From NCBI GenBank assembly GCA_030445875.1, contig JASUSX010000047.1, forward strand, positions 1-10,610: DNA of 10,610 nucleotides. Reading direction: 5' to 3'. Shown here in pieces: positions 5,693 to 10,610 of this stretch; position 1 is the stretch's first letter, and the number at the start of each line of letters is the position of its first letter. Position numbers and translations under genes: made by a program. The notes beneath the pieces are model-generated. The model worked only from the letters and a program-made list of their open reading frames with translations. It was not told the origin of the DNA and searched no databases. Source of the DNA: Clostridia bacterium (GTDB lineage: Bacteria; Bacillota; DSM-521; Neomoorellales; Neomoorellaceae).

Positions 5693-7669
5693 GTGCCGGG
5701 AACCTTTTTTGGCTTTAACACTGCCCTGCGCGGTATGCAGGCCCAGCAGCGAGGTATCTATACAACTTCCCACAATATAGCTAACGCCAACACGGACGGC
5801 TACACCCGCCAGCGGGCAGTCCTGGCCCCGACTTTGGCCTACCCCGTCCCTGCCATGAACCACCCGGGCGGTACGGGCTGGCAGATCGGCACGGGCGTAG
5901 ATATCCGGGAAACCCGCCGCCTGCGGGATGAATTCCTGGACAGCCAGATCCGCCGCGAGACCGGCTCCCTGGGCCAGTGGGAGCAGATGCAGGACATCTT
6001 AAAGCAGGTGGAGATCGTCTTCAACGAACCCTCGGCTACGGGCTTTAACACCCTGCTCAGTCAGTTCTGGGCCTCCTGGCAGGAACTCGCCAAAAACGCG
6101 GAAAGCTCACCCGTCCGCACCACGGTAGTCGAAACGGCCAACGCCCTGGCTGAGGCCTTCCGGCATAGCGCCGCCCAGTTGAACCAGATCAAGGACGATA
6201 TTGACCAAACTATCGATTTAAAGGTCAAAGAAGTAAACTCCTTGGCCCAGCAGATAGCCGACCTGAACGGCCAGATTAAAAATATCGTTGCCGCCAACGA
6301 CCAGCCCAACGACTTGATGGACCAGCGCGACTTGCTGCTGGACCAGTTGAGTAAGATAGTAAAAGTTAGCGTGGAGCATAATGATGATGGGACTATAAAA
6401 GTTACTTTGGATGGGGCACCGAGTGGTGGGTCCTCCTTAAACGGGGTACTAATTAATGGGACCACACACAATAGTATGCTTATGGCCAGAGATATAAGCG
6501 GGCAAAATACAAACATTAGCTTAGGTCTTATATCATCAAATAATACCTTATTAGATGTTAGCACACCTATACTTAAACTTTCATCAACTGTAACTGGTGG
6601 CGGACACGAAATTAAATTTACACAAAGCTCCGGGGAAATACAATTAGATTCCAATCCTCCTGTTACAGCATCTCCAGGGACAGAAGTAACTATAAAGGAT
6701 AATACAGCGGCTGATATAGCTATAATTAAACTCAATGATCCTTTGCCGGCAAATGATGTTACTCTAACTTTCGACGTTATTGATATTAATGGTTTTAAAC
6801 AAAACCAGCAGGTAAATGGCGAGATCAAAGGTCTTCTAAAAGGCCGCGAGGATGTCGATGGGTACCTGACTAAGTTGAATAAGCTTGCTACAGAATTAGC
6901 CGCAGCAATTAATATTCAACATCAAAAAGGCTTTGGAATTGAAAACTCACCCGAGAAAAGGGACTTTTTTGTTAGCCCATCAGGTACTATTGATGCTTCC
7001 AACATAGCTGTAAATGATAAATTGCTTAGCGATCCCATGCTTGTTGCAGCTTCTACCATTATTGATCCGCAGCTTGGCGTTATTGATAGCATAAGTGGGC
7101 TAGATCAAAATGCCCAGTACAAGATTTTAATTTCAAACGATGGTGGCACAGTTACTTTACAAAAGAAAACTGATGGTTCTTCTTGGTCGGATATTGCTTC
7201 TCAATCAGTGGTATCATGGGATGGGAGTACTATAACTTTAAGCAATGGTACCGAGAGCCTCCAATTTACCTCAAAAGATTATAGTAGTTTTACACCCCAC
7301 CATCCTCCCGATGGTGAGTATACCGTAGCCTGGCCACCGGCGGGCGACGGCAGCAACGCCCTGGCCATAGCCGGGCTCCAGCATGAATTAATATCCGGTC
7401 TTTCTAACGCCACTTTCGACGACTACTATAAAAACTTCACCGCCGAGCTGGGGGTCGACGCCCACGAGGCAACGCGCATGACCACCAACCAGGGCGTCCT
7501 GGTGGACCAGCTCACCAACCGCAAGGAATCCATTTCCGGTGTCTCCCTGGACGAGGAAATGGCCAATATGCTCCAGTACCAGCGGGCCTACGAGGCCTCG
7601 GCCCGGATGATCACCACCCTGGACAGTATGCTGGACAAAATCATCAACGGCATGGGTGTCACCCGCTAG
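5693..7669 (+). CDS. flgK: Flagellar hook-associated protein 1, FlgK
   Basis: A 658-residue secreted protein forming the first hook-filament junction ring. The GTG start at 5693 follows AAAGGGTG at 7-8 nt and gives MPGTFFGFNTALRGMQAQQ. The rod/hook family signature HNIANANTDGYTRQ is at 27-40. Helical D1 sequence follows to about 224 (including DQRDLLLDQLSKIV). A variable beta-rich middle follows, interrupted by the conserved return helix GEIKGLLKGREDVDGYL at about 376-392. The C-terminal D0 helix is at about 617-658 (LDEEMANMLQYQRAYEASAR). It has no cleavable signal peptide, as expected for type III export. Length is at the upper end for FlgK. Bases of about 6345-7320 (residues ~218-543) are markedly AT-richer with different codon use from the rest of the gene. 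Confidence 0.96.
   Translation: MPGTFFGFNTALRGMQAQQRGIYTTSHNIANANTDGYTRQRAVLAPTLAYPVPAMNHPGGTGWQIGTGVDIRETRRLRDEFLDSQIRRETGSLGQWEQMQDILKQVEIVFNEPSATGFNTLLSQFWASWQELAKNAESSPVRTTVVETANALAEAFRHSAAQLNQIKDDIDQTIDLKVKEVNSLAQQIADLNGQIKNIVAANDQPNDLMDQRDLLLDQLSKIVKVSVEHNDDGTIKVTLDGAPSGGSSLNGVLINGTTHNSMLMARDISGQNTNISLGLISSNNTLLDVSTPILKLSSTVTGGGHEIKFTQSSGEIQLDSNPPVTASPGTEVTIKDNTAADIAIIKLNDPLPANDVTLTFDVIDINGFKQNQQVNGEIKGLLKGREDVDGYLTKLNKLATELAAAINIQHQKGFGIENSPEKRDFFVSPSGTIDASNIAVNDKLLSDPMLVAASTIIDPQLGVIDSISGLDQNAQYKILISNDGGTVTLQKKTDGSSWSDIASQSVVSWDGSTITLSNGTESLQFTSKDYSSFTPHHPPDGEYTVAWPPAGDGSNALAIAGLQHELISGLSNATFDDYYKNFTAELGVDAHEATRMTTNQGVLVDQLTNRKESISGVSLDEEMANMLQYQRAYEASARMITTLDSMLDKIINGMGVTR
6345..7320 (+). 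other. Low-GC island inside flgK
   Basis: GC content drops abruptly within the gene. By direct count, bases 6541-6600 have 20/60 G+C and 7141-7200 have 24/60, against 38/60 for 5881-5940 in the upstream part of the same gene. Codons shift from GC-ending to AT-ending at about 6345 and back at about 7320. The island covers the surface-exposed variable domains and also the conserved return helix (6818-6940). That pattern fits replacement by recombination with an AT-richer flgK allele rather than simple drift of a loop. Edges are approximate. Confidence 0.75.
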
Positions 7670-7687
7670 TGCGTTCCTCATTTTGCA

Positions 7688-7715
7688 AAACAGAAGTCAG
7701 AGGCCGGAAGTTAGA
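7688..7715 (-). repeat. Heptad repeat, copy C (degenerate, no hairpin)
   Basis: On the minus strand four consecutive 7-nt units start with TC or T: TCTAACT (7709-7715), TCCGGCC (7702-7708), TCTGACT (7695-7701), TCTGTTT (7688-7694). They share TCTGACT and TCCGG with copy A in cheB. The hairpin and TACAAGA spacer seen in the other copies are absent. It fills most of the 83-bp gap between flgK and flgL. Being a short, degenerate match it may be a remnant or a chance resemblance. Confidence 0.4.
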
Positions 7716-7752
7716 ATCCTCCCAAAGCGAAATCCGCCAGAGGTGAAGATAA

Positions 7753-8673
7753 ATGCGCGTTACCAACCGGATGCTTAACAACAACGTCATCCGCAACGTC
7801 AACCGTAACCTGGAGAATATGGCCCGCACCCAGGAGCAGATGTCCTCCGGCAAGAGGGTTAACCGCCCTTCCGATGACCCCATCGTCGTCGCCCGGGTCC
7901 TGGGCTTTAAGACCTCCATCGCCGCCAACGACCAGTATAAAAAGAACATGGAAGACGCCAAGGGGTGGCTCGACGCCTCGGAAAGCGCCCTGGGCATGGT
8001 CACCGCCACCCTGCAGCGCGCCAGAGAACTCGCCGTCTACGGCGCCAACGGTACTATGCCCGACGAATCAATGGAAGCCTTGGGAGCGGAAGTAAACCAG
8101 CTTCTAGACGAGCTGGTGCAGACAGCCAACACCTCCTACGGCGGCCGTTTTGTTTTCGGCGGCAGCCAGACCACTAGCGCTCCCTTTACCCGTACCCCCA
8201 GTGGGGTTAGTTATAGCGGCAATACCCAGGATCTGAACTGGGAGGTGGCCCCCCAGGTAGCCCTCGCTGTCAATGTAAACGGGGAGATGGCTTTTATGCA
8301 AGCAATCAATGCTGATATTAATGGTGATGGTACAGCAGAAAAAAGCGTTTTTGATTTATTGGGGGTACTCCATGACGCCTTAGTGAGCCACGACAACACC
8401 GCCGTGTCTAACACCCTGGGACAGTTCGACCAGGCCATCGACCATATCCTCAACCTCCGCGCCACCCTGGGCGCTAAGAGCAACCGCATGGAGATGGCCA
8501 TGTCCCGCCTGGATGACACCCAGATTGGCCTCACCAAAACCATGTCCAAGCTGGAGGACATCGACCTGGCCGAGACTGTCATGAACTATAAAACCCAGGA
8601 GAACGTCTACCGCGCCTCCCTATCCACCGGCGCCATGGTCCTGCAACCGAGCCTCATTGATTACCTGCGTTAG
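7753..8673 (+). CDS. flgL: Flagellar hook-associated protein 3, FlgL
   Basis: A 306-residue flagellin-like protein forming the second hook-filament junction ring. The ATG at 7753 follows AGGTGA at 6 nt. The N-terminal helix MRVTNRMLNNNVIRNVNRNL and the conserved QEQMSSGKRVNRPSDDP segment (about 28-44) match FlgL/flagellin N-domains. The C-terminal helices contain NYKTQENVYRASLSTGAMVL and end PSLIDYLR. The usual D1 motif SYGGRFVFGGSQT sits near 129-141. A short variable domain around 185-205 contains DINGDGTAE (188-196), which resembles a calcium-loop start, in a locally AT-richer patch. It is secreted by the flagellar export gate with FlgN as likely chaperone. It follows flgK by 83 bp. Confidence 0.96.
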   Translation: MRVTNRMLNNNVIRNVNRNLENMARTQEQMSSGKRVNRPSDDPIVVARVLGFKTSIAANDQYKKNMEDAKGWLDASESALGMVTATLQRARELAVYGANGTMPDESMEALGAEVNQLLDELVQTANTSYGGRFVFGGSQTTSAPFTRTPSGVSYSGNTQDLNWEVAPQVALAVNVNGEMAFMQAINADINGDGTAEKSVFDLLGVLHDALVSHDNTAVSNTLGQFDQAIDHILNLRATLGAKSNRMEMAMSRLDDTQIGLTKTMSKLEDIDLAETVMNYKTQENVYRASLSTGAMVLQPSLIDYLR

Positions 8674-8680
8674 GGATTGA

Positions 8681-8719
8681 CGTTAGGGTGACGGCCCAGG
8701 CCTGGGCGGGCGACTAACG
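8681..8719 (+). promoter_or_regulatory. Nested inverted repeats just after flgL
   Basis: CGTTAG (8681-8686) pairs with CTAACG (8714-8719), enclosing the perfect 14-nt palindrome GCCCAGGCCTGGGC (8694-8707). As RNA the inner part can form a 5-bp stem with a GGCC loop. There is no T-run after it, so it is a weak candidate for termination. It may be a transcript-stabilising 3' structure for flgL or a DNA site. Confidence 0.4.
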
Positions 8720-8792
8720 ATAGGGACACTGCCTTATTATCTCTTTACAAAGTAGACTATGACAGCAGGCGACAACCATTAGCCGCCGTAAA

Positions 8793-8854
8793 CCGCTGTA
8801 AGTGGCAGGGCCATTTTTCAGGGCAAACCGCATTAAAAAGCTTACGGCCTGCGG
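8793..8854 (+). promoter_or_regulatory. Structured leader candidate upstream of fliW
   Basis: CCGC-T-GTAAG (8793-8802) can pair with CTTAC-GGCCT-GCGG (8841-8854), giving 4+5 bp around an internal loop. It encloses a small TGGC/GCCA hairpin (8803-8813) and the sequence CAGGGCAAACC (8819-8829). That 11-mer equals the conserved 5' element of class I cyclic-di-GMP riboswitches, but the matching GACGCAAAGCC half is absent. The block ends about 50 nt before fliW. A regulatory RNA is possible; identity is unknown. Confidence 0.35.
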
Positions 8855-8905
8855 GGCAATTTTATTACCCTGGCGGCCGCTTTGTTTATCAGGGAGGCAA
8901 TACCA

Positions 8906-9382
8906 GTGCGAATAAGCACTACCCGTTTTGGCCAGGTAGAAGTAAAACCGGAAGAACTACTCCTTTTCCCCGGAGGCGTCCCCGCCTTCGAGGATTTGCG
9001 GGAGTTTTTCTTTTACCCTATCCCCGAGAACCCGGCCTTCACCTGGCTCCAGGCTGCCGCCGACCCGGAGGTGGCCTTCCTGCTGGCCGACCCCTTCCTC
9101 TTTTTCCCCGGTTATGCCGTCGAGCTGCCGGCGAGCCTCCAGGAGGAGCTGGACATAGAGAAACCGGCGGACGCCCTGGTCTACGCCGTCGTGACCATCC
9201 CGGACGGCGACATCCGCCGGGCCACGGCCAACCTGGTCGGCCCCATGGTCATCAACCCCACAGCCAGGCGGGGTATGCAGATTATCCTGGAAGGTACAAA
9301 ATATACTACCAGGCACCCTTTATTTAAGGAATCATTCGCTGGTGGCGAGTCAGTACCACCAAATGGGAAAAATGAGGGGTAG
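8906..9382 (+). CDS. fliW: Flagellar assembly factor FliW
   Basis: A 158-residue cytoplasmic protein that binds flagellin and the regulator CsrA in turn. When flagellin is exported, FliW is freed and sequesters CsrA, relieving repression of flagellin translation (established in Bacillus subtilis). Family features are the opening ISTTRFGQVEVKPEELLLFP, then GGVPAFEDLREFFFYPI, the WLQAAADPEVAFLLADPF core (about 48-65), and VVTIPDGDIRRATANLVGP with VINPTARRGMQIIL near the end. I chose GTG 8906 because GGGAGG ends 8 nt before it and the conserved N-terminus begins there. An in-frame TTG at 8882 would add 8 residues but lacks a site. csrA follows after 96 bp. Confidence 0.93.
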   Translation: MRISTTRFGQVEVKPEELLLFPGGVPAFEDLREFFFYPIPENPAFTWLQAAADPEVAFLLADPFLFFPGYAVELPASLQEELDIEKPADALVYAVVTIPDGDIRRATANLVGPMVINPTARRGMQIILEGTKYTTRHPLFKESFAGGESVPPNGKNEG

Positions 9383-9396
9383 GCAGGCGCTAATTT

Positions 9397-9467
9397 GAAA
9401 CTGGCGCCGCCAGTCTCTACAAGAATCTCACCTCTCACATCTCACCTCACACATCTTATTTCAGAGG
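9397..9467 (+). repeat. Hairpin plus heptad repeat, copy B (csrA leader)
   Basis: A 21-nt hairpin has arms GAAACTGGC (9397-9405) and GCCAGTCTC (9409-9417), one mismatch, around a GCC loop. The 8-nt spacer TACAAGAA (9418-9425) follows, then 7-nt units TCTCACC, TCTCACA, TCTCACC, TCACACA, TCTTATT, TCAGAGG (9426-9467). The last unit runs into the csrA ribosome site. Arm lengths, loop size and spacer length are identical to copy A in cheB. Two arm differences between the copies are paired so that base pairing is kept. It occupies most of the fliW-csrA gap. Confidence 0.65.
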
Positions 9468-9478
9468 AGTTGCCGCCC

Positions 9479-9718
9479 GTGCTGGTCCTTACCCGGCGGG
9501 TAAACGAAGCCATCATTATCGATAACCGCATTAAAATCACTATCGTCGGCATTGAAGACGATAAAGTCCGCATCGGTATCGACGCCCCGCCGGAGGTGCC
9601 CATCGTCCGCCAGGAGCTCCTGGCCGCCGTGGCGGACGAAAACAAAGCCGCCGCCCGGACGCCGGCCGTAGCCCTGGGTAATTTGCACCCTAAAGTAATG
9701 AAGCCGAAAGAGAAGTAG
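9479..9718 (+). CDS. csrA: Translational regulator CsrA
   Basis: A 79-residue RNA-binding dimer that blocks ribosome access at GGA-containing sites, in this context most likely on flagellin mRNA. The start is GTG 9479, giving the nearly invariant opening MLVLTRRVNEAIIIDNRIKI. AGAGGAG lies 9 nt upstream. The frame continues upstream to 9395, but that stretch is the hairpin-heptad repeat and not CsrA-like. The family core VGIEDDKVRIGIDAPPEVPI (about 24-43) and VRQEL follow, including the RNA-binding edge strands. The tail after about residue 52 is Ala/Lys-rich and variable, as usual. Its antagonist FliW is encoded directly upstream. Flagellin, often next in such clusters, is not seen downstream in this window. 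Confidence 0.96.
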   Translation: MLVLTRRVNEAIIIDNRIKITIVGIEDDKVRIGIDAPPEVPIVRQELLAAVADENKAAARTPAVALGNLHPKVMKPKEK

Positions 9719-9728
9719 CATTGAGTAT

Positions 9729-9743
9729 TTATTATTATTATTA
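9729..9743 (+). repeat. (TTA)5 trinucleotide repeat
   Basis: Five perfect TTA units lie in the AT-rich gap right after csrA. No terminator stem precedes it. The tract could vary in length by slippage, but it is not inside a supported gene. Confidence 0.7.
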
Positions 9744-9796
9744 TGGCTTTAGTATTTGAGCCTGTTTTCATCATACGTAACGGAGAAGGAGACCTA

Positions 9797-9980
9797 GTGA
9801 AATTATTTATCTTCTCAGGCCCAGGAAGATTTACGCGATATTTTTGACTATATCAAGCGCCAGCGACCCTTAGCAGGCGAACGTCTTTGGCAATTATTTG
9901 ATAGGGCAATCAGTAATCTTGTCTCAAGTAAGCTTTCAGTAGGAGCAACAATTTTCTGCTGGCAGGTGGTAATAAAATGA
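9797..9980 (+). pseudogene. Broken ParE/RelE-type toxin gene remnant
   Basis: A GTG at 9797 with GGAGAAGGAG just upstream starts VKLFIFS, a typical opening for this toxin family. The frame is then lost near 9816. The next frame (open 9801-9977) continues with QAQEDLRDIFDYIKRQRPLA and GERLWQLFDRAISNL, which matches the helical N-terminal half of ParE/RelE plasmid-stabilisation toxins (A-x-x-DL-x-x-I-x-x-YI pattern). After that the sequence (VSSKLSVGATIF...) has none of the strand motifs that carry the toxin active surface, and it stops at TGA 9978-9980. So there is one frameshift and a lost C-terminal half. No antitoxin gene is recognisable upstream in the 78 bp after csrA. The remnant's stop overlaps the start of the next gene. 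Family assignment rests on a short segment. Confidence 0.6.
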
Positions 9981-10600
9981 GCCAACCGGATAATGGTAGC
10001 CTGCTCAAAGAAGTCCTGGCTCAATACGCTCCCACTGATGAACATACCCTTCCGCCCGGCAAAATAAGTTTCGAGCAATTTTTAGCTTGGGCCGACGAAG
10101 ACACCCTGGCCGAATGGGTGGAGGGAGAGGTTGTATTGATGACGCTGGCGTCATTAAAACATCAAAGGGTGGCTGGCTTTCTCTTCATGATTATGAGGGC
10201 ATTTGTCACTCATCATGATGTGGGGGAAGTGCTTTTTGCTCCTTTTTTGGTACGCTTGCCGGAACCACTAAAGCGCGGCCGCGAGCCCGACATTATCTAT
10301 GTGGCCAAAGAACGCCTGCATCTTCTGAAACCCACCTACCTGGACGGGGCGCCGGATCTGGTAGTAGAAATAACTTCACCAGAAAGCCTCGGCCGCGACC
10401 GGCACGTCAAATTTACTGAGTACGAACAGGCTAGCGTCCGCGAGTACTGGCTGATTCACCCCGACACCCGCCAGGCTGAGTTTTTCCAGCTACAGGATGG
10501 GCGTTACCGGCAGATATGGCCCGATGAAGATGGCGTTTACTGCTCCAAGGTGCTACCGGGTTTTCAGTTGAGCTTAAAGAGAATATGGGAAGAAATATAA
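9977..10600 (+). CDS. Uma2 family (DUF820) restriction-endonuclease-fold protein
   Basis: A 207-residue protein starting at ATG 9977, with AGGTGG 7 nt upstream, and ending TAA 10598-10600. It has the family landmarks in order: ISFEQFLAWADEDTLAEWVE with a conserved acidic residue (about 30-49), GREPDIIYVAKERL (101-114), PDLVVEITSPES (126-137), and the YEQASVREYWLIHPDTRQAE block (149-168). Asp105, Asp127 and Glu131, together with Lys145, form a PD-(D/E)XK-like metal site. Uma2 proteins are widespread, multicopy, and of uncertain role; DNA cleavage by this one is inference from the fold. The gene is intact and uses AT-richer codons near its start than the flagellar genes. Together with the toxin remnant it looks like accessory DNA placed after csrA. 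Confidence 0.88.
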   Translation: MSQPDNGSLLKEVLAQYAPTDEHTLPPGKISFEQFLAWADEDTLAEWVEGEVVLMTLASLKHQRVAGFLFMIMRAFVTHHDVGEVLFAPFLVRLPEPLKRGREPDIIYVAKERLHLLKPTYLDGAPDLVVEITSPESLGRDRHVKFTEYEQASVREYWLIHPDTRQAEFFQLQDGRYRQIWPDEDGVYCSKVLPGFQLSLKRIWEEI

Positions 10601-10610
10601 TGATCTTATA

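Noticed and set aside
7695..7730. tRNA 3' fragment (GGAAG-TTAGAAT-CCTCC looks like a T-arm)
   Set aside because: The arm has a mismatch, the loop lacks the invariant TTC, and no acceptor, D or anticodon arms are present. The heptad phase explains the segment better.
8819..8829. Class I c-di-GMP riboswitch (CAGGGCAAACC)
   Set aside because: The conserved GACGCAAAGCC half and the second stem are missing, so I do not call a riboswitch.
4123..9467. CRISPR array
   Set aside because: The repeated units are 7 nt and degenerate, with no 20-40 nt repeats separated by spacers and no cas genes.
9743..9847. 34-codon frame starting ATG near 9743
   Set aside because: No ribosome site and no recognisable protein features. 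It overlaps the toxin remnant and is probably chance.

Overview
The window is a chemotaxis and flagellar-filament gene block from a GC-rich, flagellated, Gram-positive bacterium. Gene content and order (cheW-cheA-cheB, then flgM-flgN-flgK-flgL-fliW-csrA) and a sigma-D type promoter point to the Firmicutes/Clostridia. The style resembles a thermophilic acetogen such as Moorella, but I infer this from memory of the group, not from a search.

Layout. 1-618: C-terminal signalling domain of a chemoreceptor, cut by the window edge. 619-780 (minus): a small cysteine-rich DUF1540 gene whose stop codon abuts the receptor's stop. 781-943: non-coding, with two inverted repeats. 944-4720: cheW, cheA and cheB, overlapping at both junctions. 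4721-4856: non-coding, with a near-perfect sigma-D promoter and a hairpin. 4857-5596: flgM and flgN, overlapping by 4 nt. 5693-8673: flgK and flgL, the two hook-filament junction proteins. 8674-8905: non-coding, with predicted RNA structures. 8906-9718: fliW and csrA, the flagellin-translation control pair. 9719-9980: AT-richer DNA with a (TTA)5 run and a wrecked ParE/RelE-type toxin gene. 9977-10600: a complete Uma2-family (DUF820) gene.

How the genes work together. The receptor, CheW and CheA form the sensory kinase complex. CheB demethylates receptors for adaptation. FlgM holds sigma-D inactive until the hook is finished. FlgN chaperones FlgK and FlgL, on which the filament is built. FliW and CsrA match flagellin translation to secretion. 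This is therefore the late-assembly switch of the flagellum next to a chemotaxis core. cheR, cheY, cheC, cheD and flagellin are not in the window.

The most unusual signal is a bipartite repeat found twice with the same geometry: a 21-nt hairpin, an 8-nt TACAAGA(C/A) spacer, then degenerate 7-nt units each starting with TC. One copy is translated in frame as part of the CheB interdomain linker (4094-4157). The other is the csrA leader (9397-9467). The hairpin arms differ by paired, compensating substitutions. A third stretch upstream of flgL (7688-7715, minus strand) has the same heptad pattern without the hairpin. The second notable signal is a low-GC island in the middle of flgK.
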